Part shown: piece by piece, positions 9,677 to 18,019 of the stretch
Layout: the number at the start of each line of letters is the position of its first letter
How positions within the stretch are numbered: the stretch's first letter is position 1
From: Nevskiaceae bacterium
GTDB lineage: Bacteria > Pseudomonadota > Gammaproteobacteria > Nevskiales > Nevskiaceae
Reading direction: 5' to 3'
Length of the DNA: 64,000 nucleotides
Assembly (NCBI GenBank): GCA_021731445.1
Contig: JAKFXK010000010.1
Location: 1-64,000 of the forward strand
Made by a program: the position numbers and the translations under genes
The notes under the pieces: generated by a model
The model's input: the letters and a program-made list of their open reading frames with translations, nothing else
What the model was told of the DNA's origin: nothing
Database searches by the model: none

Positions 9677-10079
9677 GCCACGATCCGCACAGCTCGCCAA
9701 TGTTCAAAGCCTGCCGCATAGCCTGGCTTTTGGGCTGCGAGGGGGTCACTCCACCCTCATTCTGGACGTCCGTCCCCGCCAGAGCTTCGTACAGCGCGCT
9801 CTTGGGCTGGCCGATGCCGTTCCGATCTTCTCTGACGATACGCCCTTGCTGCTGCCCGACATGGATCGTGCCCATCCGATCCTGGTCTATTGCGACTCCG
9901 ACCAGCAGAAGTCCTCGCATCAGGTTGCTCAGTGTTTGATCGCGGCTGGCTACCTACATGTCTGGGTCATGGATGGTGGATTGGCCGCATGGAACCAATC
10001 CCGGAGCCGCAGCGCCCTAGTGAGCCTGGACGCGCGCGAGCCGATCAAAAACTGGATTGCGGCGCCGTCGGCGGTTTGA
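9663..10079 (+). CDS. rhodanese-like protein (catalytic Cys position is Ser)
   Basis: DAVPIFSDDTPLLLPDMDRAHPILVYCDSDQQKSSHQVAQCLIAAGYLHVWVMDGGLAAW; start overlaps the upstream stop by 14 bp. Confidence 0.75.
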   Translation: MKTSKPRSAQLANVQSLPHSLAFGLRGGHSTLILDVRPRQSFVQRALGLADAVPIFSDDTPLLLPDMDRAHPILVYCDSDQQKSSHQVAQCLIAAGYLHVWVMDGGLAAWNQSRSRSALVSLDAREPIKNWIAAPSAV

Positions 10080-10113
10080 GTCTTACCCTTCGATTCTCTG
10101 GCTTGGAAACACG

Positions 10114-10641
10114 ATGAAACATCAACAGCAGCCGCGCGGAAGTCGATCTGGCTGGCATAGTTTGTCGGCACGGCAGTGGATGCTGATCGGCTCCGTCGCG
10201 GTGAGCCTTGCCTTGGTCGCCCTCGCGTTGATGCGCTGGGATCAAACCCAGGCAGATACGCCGCCACCGAAAGGTATGGTCGTGGTTTACAAATCCCCTG
10301 AATGCGAATGCTGCGCGCGCTGGGTCACGCACTTGAAGGCCAGTGGGATCGCGGTGCAAGTGCGTGAAGATGTGCCGCTCACGCTGGTCAAGAAGCGTCT
10401 GCAAGTGCCGCAAGCCTTGTCCAGCTGCCATACAGCGGAGGTGGATGGCTACGTCATCGAAGGACACGTCCCAGCAGAAGATATTCGGCGCTTGCTACAG
10501 GAGCGTCCGCGCATCTCAGGCATCGGGGTTGCAGGGATGCCCAACGGCTCTCCGGGCATGGAAGGCTATGGGCCGGACGAGCACTACCAGACCATGCAAT
10601 TCGATGCAGCAGGCAAGATAAGCGTCTACTCAGCACACTGA
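10114..10641 (+). CDS. DUF411 metal-binding protein
   Basis: VVYKSPECECCARWVTHLKASG...SCHTAEVDGYVIEGHVPAEDIRRLL; N-terminal membrane anchor. Confidence 0.9.
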   Translation: MKHQQQPRGSRSGWHSLSARQWMLIGSVAVSLALVALALMRWDQTQADTPPPKGMVVVYKSPECECCARWVTHLKASGIAVQVREDVPLTLVKKRLQVPQALSSCHTAEVDGYVIEGHVPAEDIRRLLQERPRISGIGVAGMPNGSPGMEGYGPDEHYQTMQFDAAGKISVYSAH

Positions 10642-10642
10642 A

Positions 10643-11590
10643 ATGGAGGAATCCCTTTTGCCCAATCTTCTCAAGTGGTCGGCCTATCTGCTGCCGGGGC
10701 TGGTCGTTGCTGTTGGCCTAAGCCTTTGCACAATCATTGCTTTGCGCCATTACGAGGACGCGCTGCGGAACTTCACTCCTGAGCCGCCGGAGACGATTCT
10801 CACGCATCCAGAAAACACCGGCATCCAGGGCCTTGAGGATGCCTCGTTCATCAGCAGCGATCACACCCTGATCGGGGCGTGGTATGTCCCTTCACACAAC
10901 GGCGCTGCGGTCGTTCTGGTGCATGGAACCAGCGCAGACCGGAGCTCGCTTCTGGTCGAAATGAAAAGCCTGGCGGCGGCGGGCTTTGGGGTGCTGGCTT
11001 ACGACGGCCCTGGATACGGCCTCAGCGGAGGCAGCGTTTGCTGGGGCGACGATTCGACAGCAGCCCTGAGTGCTGCCATCGGCTGGCTGGCCGCGCGCCC
11101 TGAACTGAAGCCGGGCCGCATCGGCGCGCTCGGCCTCTCGATGGGGGGATATGTGCTCACGCAGTTCGCGGCCCACGATCAGCGTCTGCAATCACTGGTG
11201 CTAGAGGCGGTTCCTCCCGACATGATCGAGACCACGCGCTGGCAGCATCGGAAATGGGGCTTCCTCAGCGAACAACCCGCGCTCTGGGCACTTAGGCACT
11301 CGGCGATGCCCTTGGATCATCCAGGACCCAAAGACCTCATCGCGGCCATCGCCCCGCGTCCCCTTCTGATGATCAGCGGCGATCAGGATCAGACCGTGCC
11401 GCTGTTCATGACCCGCCAACTGTTCGACCTCGCTTCAAATCCAAAATCACTCTGGGTTGTGGCGGGTGCGGGGCACGGTCGATATGGAGAGGTCGCACCG
11501 GAGGAGTACTCCCGTCGGCTTGCGGCCTTTTTCACACTGACCTTGCTGCATGACGTGACTCCCGTTGAAGATCGGGGGGCACATACATGA
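10643..11590 (+). CDS. alpha/beta hydrolase
   Basis: VVLVHGTSADRSS, nucleophile elbow GALGLSMGGYV, late His GAGHGRYG. Confidence 0.9.
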   Translation: MEESLLPNLLKWSAYLLPGLVVAVGLSLCTIIALRHYEDALRNFTPEPPETILTHPENTGIQGLEDASFISSDHTLIGAWYVPSHNGAAVVLVHGTSADRSSLLVEMKSLAAAGFGVLAYDGPGYGLSGGSVCWGDDSTAALSAAIGWLAARPELKPGRIGALGLSMGGYVLTQFAAHDQRLQSLVLEAVPPDMIETTRWQHRKWGFLSEQPALWALRHSAMPLDHPGPKDLIAAIAPRPLLMISGDQDQTVPLFMTRQLFDLASNPKSLWVVAGAGHGRYGEVAPEEYSRRLAAFFTLTLLHDVTPVEDRGAHT

Positions 11591-12012
11591 AGGCTGCGGG
11601 CCGAAGAAGCAAGCTCCCCTTGGCCGCAGTCCGTGTCGGAGCAGATCTCATGCATGTCGGCACGGTGCGTGACTCGATTGACCAGTTTGGCTCACGTTAT
11701 CTGGAGAGGGTTTTCACCGCCGCCGAGATCGAATACTGCCAACGCAGCGATGGTGAAATGCACCGTCGTTTCGCGGCACGGTTCGCGGCCAAGGAGGCAA
11801 CGCTGAAAGTGCTGAGGCCCGACCAGCACTGGCTCGACTGGCGCACCATCGAGGTCATCAAAATGCCGGGAGGATGGTGCGAGATGAGATTGCATGGACC
11901 TGCCGAGGCACTGGCAAGGCGCGCGGGGGTCGTTGCGCTCTCGGTCAGCCTCAGCCATGAGAAGTCCTATGCCCTTGCGATGGTCTCGGCCATCATTCAT
12001 CAGGATGTATAA
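11587..12012 (+). CDS. acpS: holo-[acyl-carrier-protein] synthase (4'-phosphopantetheinyl transferase)
   Basis: VGADLMHVGTVRD, FTAAEIEYC, RFAARFAAKEATLKVL, VSLSHEKSYALAMV. Confidence 0.85.
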   Translation: MKAAGRRSKLPLAAVRVGADLMHVGTVRDSIDQFGSRYLERVFTAAEIEYCQRSDGEMHRRFAARFAAKEATLKVLRPDQHWLDWRTIEVIKMPGGWCEMRLHGPAEALARRAGVVALSVSLSHEKSYALAMVSAIIHQDV

Positions 12013-12115
12013 GCACCTATTGTTGCTGTGTTTTGTTCATTAAACTGTCTACCTGCGACCAGCAGTCGTTCGTTCTCCAAAAGCCGTTACAACTACCATC
12101 GAAGGGTTCCCCACC

Positions 12116-12361
12116 GTGACCATCGTCAACGATATTCGCCAAGTCCTCAAAGACCATGCAAGGCTCTCCGCCGATACCACCACGCTCGCGGAGGACGCTG
12201 ACCTCTACCAAGCCGGATTGACCTCCCACTCCAGTGTCAACGTCATGCTGGCACTTGAAGGCAAGTTTGATGTCGAGTTCCCAGACCGGATGTTGAAGCG
12301 TGGCGTGTTCGGCAGCATCGCCAGCATCCGCGATGCGATCACCGAACTCACTGCGGCCTGA
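12116..12361 (+). CDS. stand-alone carrier protein
   Basis: 81 aa, GTG start; DADLYQAGLTSHSSVNVMLALEGKFDVEFPDRML is a carrier-protein fold signature with the pantetheine Ser region. Confidence 0.85.
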   Translation: MTIVNDIRQVLKDHARLSADTTTLAEDADLYQAGLTSHSSVNVMLALEGKFDVEFPDRMLKRGVFGSIASIRDAITELTAA

Positions 12362-12402
12362 CCACAACAGCATCAAATATTGCAGGCCAATTGGGGGAGA
12401 GG

Positions 12403-13563
12403 ATGAAAAACGACACCAGAATCAAGATTGCCCAGCGTATCGGCAGTGACATCGCTGCCAAGCACGCGCTGGATGTAGACAAGAACTCGCGCTTCCCGAC
12501 AGAAGCGATCGCTGCGCTCAAGCAGGAAAAACTGCTCTCGGCACTGGTGCCTGTAGAGCTTGGCGGTATGGGCATGGAAATGACCGAACTGACGGCGCTT
12601 TGCACCGCGCTCGGCCAGCACTGCGCGGCGACCGCGATGGTATTTGCCATGCACCACATCCAGGTGGCCTGCATTGTCCGCCACGGCTTGGGGTCGCCTT
12701 TTTTTCGCAGTTATTGTCAAGAATTAGTCGAGAAGCAGATGCTGATCGGCTCGGTGACTTCCGAAGTCGGCGTTGGTGGCGATACCCGCTCCAGCATCTG
12801 CGCGGTCGAGGTTGCTGGCGACCGCTTCACACTCAACAAGGACGCCACCACGATTTCCTACGGTGCGCACTCCGATGATCTGCTCATCACCTGCCGCCGC
12901 GATGCCAGCGCCGCACGCAGCGATCAGGTGATGGTGCTGGTGCGCAAGGGCCAATTCACCTTGGAGCAGACCTCGCAGTGGGACACGCTGGGCATGCGCG
13001 GCACTTGCAGCCCCGGTTTCAAGCTCACATCCAGCGGTTCTTCTGAACAGATCGTGCCCGGTGCCTATGCCGATTCGTCGAGCCAGACGATGGTGCCCTA
13101 TTCGCACATCCTCTGGGCTGGGCTGTGGCTGGGCATCGCCAGCGATGCGGTCGCCCGCGCTGCGACGTTTGTGCGTGCTGAAGCCCGACGCAATCCAGGC
13201 GTCACCCCACCTACGGCGCTGCGTCTGGCGGAAGTCACAAACACCTTGCAGTTGATGCGCTCCAACGTGCAGGCGGTGTCACAGGAGTGCGAAGAACTCC
13301 AGAAGTCAGCCGAGGGCAACGAGTCGCTGTTGACTATCGGCTTCGCATTGAAGATGAACAATCTCAAGATTTCGACTTCGACGTTGATGGTGCAGGTCGT
13401 GCATCAGTCGCTACTGATCTGCGGAATCATGGGCTACAAGAACGACAGCAAGTTCAGCCTCGGTCGCCACCTGCGCGACTCACACTCCGCACAGCTGATG
13501 GTGGGCAACGACCGCATCTACGCCAAGAGCGCGTCGATGCTGCTGGTCTACAAGGACGAATAA
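12403..13563 (+). CDS. acyl-CoA dehydrogenase family protein
   Basis: LLSALVPVELGGMGMEMTELTALCTALGQHCAATAMVFAMHH; VEVAGDRFTLNKDATTISYGAHSDDLLITCR; TSQWDTLGMRGTCSPGFKL; C-terminal helical domain. Confidence 0.85.
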   Translation: MKNDTRIKIAQRIGSDIAAKHALDVDKNSRFPTEAIAALKQEKLLSALVPVELGGMGMEMTELTALCTALGQHCAATAMVFAMHHIQVACIVRHGLGSPFFRSYCQELVEKQMLIGSVTSEVGVGGDTRSSICAVEVAGDRFTLNKDATTISYGAHSDDLLITCRRDASAARSDQVMVLVRKGQFTLEQTSQWDTLGMRGTCSPGFKLTSSGSSEQIVPGAYADSSSQTMVPYSHILWAGLWLGIASDAVARAATFVRAEARRNPGVTPPTALRLAEVTNTLQLMRSNVQAVSQECEELQKSAEGNESLLTIGFALKMNNLKISTSTLMVQVVHQSLLICGIMGYKNDSKFSLGRHLRDSHSAQLMVGNDRIYAKSASMLLVYKDE

Positions 13564-13574
13564 GGGGGCGCGCC

Positions 13575-14480
13575 ATGCAATACGACAACAAATCTCTCTA
13601 CGACGGCCTGGTCGCCAGCGGCCTCATCATCCCCACCGGTGAGCCGGGCGTGTTTGGACGCAATGCGGTGTTCGAGGACGTGCTCGAACGCTTTAACGGC
13701 CTTGTCACCCAGTTGGCCCAAGCCGATGGTGCGGAAAAGTTCACCTTCCCGCCCACGCTGGCACGCGAGGTGTTCGAGAAGAGTGGCTTCATGAAGTCCT
13801 TCCCGCAACTCGCTATGGGCGTAGTGAGCTTCTGCGGTTGCGGCAAGGATCACGCCGAACTGGTTTCGCGCATCGCTGACGGCAAGTCTTACGACGACCT
13901 GATGACCCGCACCGGCGTCGTGCTGATTCCTGCCGCCTGCTATCCGATCTACCCCAGCTTCACCGGCACGCTGCCTGAGGGCGGGCGGCTGGTGGACATG
14001 ACGCATTGGGTATTCCGCCATGAGCCTTCGGAAGAGCCCACGCGGATGCAGTCTTTCCGCGTCCGCGAGTTCGTCCGCGTCGGCTCCCCGGAGGCGGTGA
14101 TCGAGTGGCGCAACATGTGGTTGCAGCGTGGCTTGACGCTGTTGCAGTCGCTGGGTCTGCCCGCCCAAGAAGAGGTAGCGTCTGATCCCTTCTTCGGCCG
14201 CGTTGGCAAGATGCTCGCCAACAACCAGCGTGAGCAGAAGCTCAAGTTCGAGGTGGTGGTGCCGGTGATCTCCGAGGAGAATCCGACCGCCGTGTGTTCA
14301 TTCAACTACCACCAAGATTACTTCTCGAAGACCTTCGAGATCATGCAAGCCAACGGCGAGCTGGCGCAGACCGCTTGCCTCGGCTTTGGTCTGGAAAGGG
14401 TCTGCATGGCGCTGTTCAAGCACCACGGGTTTGATCCCAAGCAGTGGCCAGCCGCCGTTCGCAGCAAGCTCTGGCCGTGA
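13575..14480 (+). CDS. amino acid--[acyl-carrier-protein] ligase (class II seryl-tRNA-synthetase-like, no tRNA-binding arm)
   Basis: Class II motif 2-like FRHEPSEEPTRMQSFRVREFVRVG and motif 3-like LGFGLERVCMALFKHHG; about 300 aa with no N-terminal coiled coil; adjacent to a carrier protein gene. Confidence 0.85.
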   Translation: MQYDNKSLYDGLVASGLIIPTGEPGVFGRNAVFEDVLERFNGLVTQLAQADGAEKFTFPPTLAREVFEKSGFMKSFPQLAMGVVSFCGCGKDHAELVSRIADGKSYDDLMTRTGVVLIPAACYPIYPSFTGTLPEGGRLVDMTHWVFRHEPSEEPTRMQSFRVREFVRVGSPEAVIEWRNMWLQRGLTLLQSLGLPAQEEVASDPFFGRVGKMLANNQREQKLKFEVVVPVISEENPTAVCSFNYHQDYFSKTFEIMQANGELAQTACLGFGLERVCMALFKHHGFDPKQWPAAVRSKLWP

Positions 14481-15460
14481 GTGCTGTCCGCGTTTTACCA
14501 CTGAGTTCGGCGAACTATGAGGTGCATCATCTGCACCGCGAAGATCGCGCCTGGGTGGAAAAGAACTGTTACGTGGATGTCTGGATCGAAGCCATTCATG
14601 CACTGGGGCTTGATCCCACCGCCATGCTGGCGTTCACGGTCGGCCTAGATTTTGAGGGCGACCAGTGGGCGTTTTTCAAGCCACCGCATCGGGACTTGTC
14701 ACAGCTTTACGGAATTGATGTTTTTGAGCTGAATGTCTGGCGCGGCGACATCCTCGCCCATGCGCAGCACCACGCCCGCGAAGGCAAGCTGGTGTTTACC
14801 GAAGCCGATGCTTTCTGGATGCCCGATACCTCTGCCACCGACTACCGTCGGCAGCACACCAAGAGCACCATCGTTATCAACGCGATTGATGACGAAAACC
14901 AGCGACTGGGTTACTTCCACAACGCGGGCTATCACGAGTTGAAGGGCGAGGATTTTGCCCACCTGTTCCGCGTCGGCTACCCCCACGATCCTGCGTTCCT
15001 GCCGCTTTTTGCTGAGTACGCGCGGGTGGATCGAATCGAGCGTCTACCGATTCAGAAACTGGCCACAGTTTCGATAGACCTGCTGCGTGCCCATGTGGCG
15101 CGTCTGCCCTTGGTCAATCCTATCCGCCGTTTTGCGGCGCAGTTTCCACAAGATGTGGCTTGGCTTCAGAACGAGGGTCTGCCGCTGTATCACGGCTATG
15201 CGTTTGCCACCCTGCGGCAGTTGGGGGCCAATTTCGAGCTGGCTGCGATTTACCTCGACTGGTTGTCCACGAACGGTGAGAGCGGACTCGGTGATGCGCA
15301 GGTCGCTTTCTCCGAGATTTCGTCGGGTGCGAAGGCACTGGTCCTAAAAACGGCAAGGGCTGTCAATGCCAAAAAAACGGTGGACTTTGCACCGCTGTTG
15401 GAAGAAATGGCAGGAGCCTGGGATCGCGGCATGGAGTGCCTCAGGGGACGGTTGCGCTGA
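14477..15460 (+). CDS. DUF1839 family protein
   Basis: GTG start overlaps the ligase stop (GTGA). HREDRAWVEKNCYVDVWIEAIHALGLDPTAMLAFTVGLDFEGDQWAFFKPPHRDL is characteristic. Confidence 0.8.
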   Translation: MSAVRVLPLSSANYEVHHLHREDRAWVEKNCYVDVWIEAIHALGLDPTAMLAFTVGLDFEGDQWAFFKPPHRDLSQLYGIDVFELNVWRGDILAHAQHHAREGKLVFTEADAFWMPDTSATDYRRQHTKSTIVINAIDDENQRLGYFHNAGYHELKGEDFAHLFRVGYPHDPAFLPLFAEYARVDRIERLPIQKLATVSIDLLRAHVARLPLVNPIRRFAAQFPQDVAWLQNEGLPLYHGYAFATLRQLGANFELAAIYLDWLSTNGESGLGDAQVAFSEISSGAKALVLKTARAVNAKKTVDFAPLLEEMAGAWDRGMECLRGRLR

Positions 15461-15469
15461 CACCTGCCG

Positions 15470-18019
15470 ATGCCTCTCATTCTCTCCAATTTCAGCGGCA
15501 ATGCTCCTGCTGATCTGAGTCTTTCGCAGGGATGGGAGTTGGCGATACTCCCGACCAGCACGGCACTCGATCCCGGCTCGCTGATGGCGGCCGCACCCGA
15601 ATGGTTGTCTGCGCAGGTGCCAGGCACAGCAATGTCGGCCCTGTTTGCCGCAGGCCGCGCCAGCTTTACTCAACTGACTGCACTGGATGCGCAGGACATC
15701 TGGTATCGCTGCTGCTTTGCCTCAGACGTGGCGCAAGCGCAGCAGTTTCTCGTGTTTGAAGGACTCGCTACGCACGCCGAGGTTTGGCTCAATGGCAAAT
15801 GCATACTAGAATCCAGCAATATGTTCGTTGCGCATCGCGTAGCGGTGAGCTTGCAAGCGCACAACGAGTTGTTGATTCGCTTCGCTTCGATGCAACAGGC
15901 GCTCAAGGCGCGTCGCCCGCGCCCGCGTTGGCGCACTCGGCTGGTCGAACAACAGCAGTTGCGCTGGATGCGCAGCAGCCTCTTGGGCCGCATCCCGGGC
16001 TGGACGCCCGCTACGCCCGCCATCGGCCCCTGGCGACCTATTCGCTTGCAGGCAACTGCACAGTTCACCTGCGAGCAACTGGATGCGCAGGTAAGCCTCG
16101 ATGGCGAGACCGGCCTGGTGGCGCTTTCGATGCGTCTATGTGCGGCGGCAGCCAATGTGCAGATCACCACCGCCCGCTTAATTGTTGGTGATACCGAGTC
16201 ACCCTTGAGCGTGCAGGCCCTCGACAACGGCAACTGGCAACTGCAAGGCATAGCCCGCATCCCCGATGCGCGCCTGTGGTGGCCACATACACACGGAGAA
16301 CCCGCGCGGTATGCGGTTGCCGTCGTGATCGAAACCCGCGAGGGTGCGCAGCGTCTTGATTGCGGTCATACCGGCTTCCGCCAGATCACCCTGCACAGCG
16401 AGGGCGATGCCTTCGCGCTTTCCGTCAACGGCGTGCCGGTGTTCTGCCGGGGCGCTTGCTGGACGACCACCGACATCCTCAATCTCGTCGGCAGCCAAGC
16501 CGCCACGCGGCAAGCCCTGTTGCTGGCGAAAGAAGCCGACATGAACATGCTGCGCGTCGGCGGCACCATGTTCTACGAGGCCGATCATTTCTACGCGCTC
16601 TGCGATGAGCTGGGCATCCTGCTCTGGCACGACTGGATGTTCGCCAACATGGATTACCCGGCGGAAGACCCGGAGTTCGTGGCGAGTGTCGAGACCGAGG
16701 CGCGGCAGTTTCTGCACCGCACACAACTTTCGCCCTGCCTCGCGCTGCTCTGCGGCAACAGCGAGATCGAGCAGCAGGCCGCGATGCTGGGCCTCGAAAA
16801 GCCGCTCTGGCGCAACCGCCTGTTTGCTGAGCTGCTGCCGGCCATCGGCATTGCCCTGCGGCCAGATGTGCCGTATTGGCCTTCGAGCCCCGCCGGTGGT
16901 GTGCTGCCATTCCAGGTGGATTCCGGGGCCGCGCACTACTTCGGTGTCGGCGCTTATCTGCAACCCCTGAACGATGCGCGCCGCTCTGGCGTGCGCTTCA
17001 CCTCCGAGTGTCTGGCCTTCGCCAACGTGCCGGAAACAGAGACCATTGAAGCCCTGTTGGGCGAGGGCCAGTCGCCGTTGCATCATCCGTTGTGGAAGGC
17101 TCGCGTGCCCCGCGACAGCGGCCCCGGCTGGGACTTCGACGATGTGCGCGACCATTACCTTGCCGAGCTGTTCAAGGTTGATCCGATGCGTCTGCGCTAC
17201 GCCGACATGGATCGCTATCTGGCCTTGAGCCGGGTTGTGACGGGCGAAGTGATGGCTGCGGCCTTCGGCGAATGGCGGCGCCATGGTTCGAGCTGCGCGG
17301 GCGGCATTGTCTGGTTTCTGCGCGACCTTTGGCCTGGTGCGGGCTGGGGGGTGGTGGATTCGTTCGGCAACCCCAAAGCGGCCTGGCATTACCTCAAGCG
17401 CGTGCTCGCCCCGGTGGCACTGCTCATCACCAACGAGGGCGTGAACGGCTTGGCACTGCACGCCATCAACGACGGTGCGCAGGCCATCGCCGCGCGGATC
17501 ACGCTCACCCTCTATCGGCATGGTGAGCAGGCCGTTGCCGAGGGTCAGCAGGAGGTGCTGATCCCGGCACGGGGCAGTGTGCAACTAAGGGGCGATGCAC
17601 TGTTCGGTCACTTTCTCGATACCACGTACACCTATCGCTTCGGGCCATCGGGACACGATGTTGCGCACGCCGTATTGCGAGATACCGCTACGGGCGAAGT
17701 GCTGGGTTCTGACTTCTTCTTCCCGCTTGGCCACGCCTTCGCAGTGCAGCCTTCGCTGGGGATGGAAGCCGAAACGCTGGCGCTGGCAGATGGCTGCTAC
17801 CAAGTGACGGTGCGCAGCGCGCGCTTCGCACAGTCGGTTTCCGTTGAGGCTCCCGGCTTCCATGCGAGCCACTGCTACTTTCATCTACAACCGGGCGGTA
17901 TGCAGCAATTGCAGCTGATGCCCAAACAGCCAGGAGCGCGCCTTCACGCAACATTGCAAGCCCTCAATACCCACCAGCGCGTGAAACTGGTGCCTGTGTT
18001 GCGCGAGGTATCCACATGA
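15470..18019 (+). CDS. glycoside hydrolase family 2-like (beta-mannosidase-like) protein
   Basis: Jelly-roll domain (EVWLNGKCILESSNMF), LRVGGTMFYEADHFYALCDELGILLWHDWMFANMDYP, and LLCGNSEIEQ acid/base region. Confidence 0.8.
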   Translation: MPLILSNFSGNAPADLSLSQGWELAILPTSTALDPGSLMAAAPEWLSAQVPGTAMSALFAAGRASFTQLTALDAQDIWYRCCFASDVAQAQQFLVFEGLATHAEVWLNGKCILESSNMFVAHRVAVSLQAHNELLIRFASMQQALKARRPRPRWRTRLVEQQQLRWMRSSLLGRIPGWTPATPAIGPWRPIRLQATAQFTCEQLDAQVSLDGETGLVALSMRLCAAAANVQITTARLIVGDTESPLSVQALDNGNWQLQGIARIPDARLWWPHTHGEPARYAVAVVIETREGAQRLDCGHTGFRQITLHSEGDAFALSVNGVPVFCRGACWTTTDILNLVGSQAATRQALLLAKEADMNMLRVGGTMFYEADHFYALCDELGILLWHDWMFANMDYPAEDPEFVASVETEARQFLHRTQLSPCLALLCGNSEIEQQAAMLGLEKPLWRNRLFAELLPAIGIALRPDVPYWPSSPAGGVLPFQVDSGAAHYFGVGAYLQPLNDARRSGVRFTSECLAFANVPETETIEALLGEGQSPLHHPLWKARVPRDSGPGWDFDDVRDHYLAELFKVDPMRLRYADMDRYLALSRVVTGEVMAAAFGEWRRHGSSCAGGIVWFLRDLWPGAGWGVVDSFGNPKAAWHYLKRVLAPVALLITNEGVNGLALHAINDGAQAIAARITLTLYRHGEQAVAEGQQEVLIPARGSVQLRGDALFGHFLDTTYTYRFGPSGHDVAHAVLRDTATGEVLGSDFFFPLGHAFAVQPSLGMEAETLALADGCYQVTVRSARFAQSVSVEAPGFHASHCYFHLQPGGMQQLQLMPKQPGARLHATLQALNTHQRVKLVPVLREVST

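Noticed and set aside
13287-14480. 397-aa ORF giving the amino acid:[CP] ligase an N-terminal extension
   Set aside because: The first ~96 residues lie in another frame of the acyl-CoA dehydrogenase gene; MQYDNKSLYDGLV at 13575 is the sensible start.
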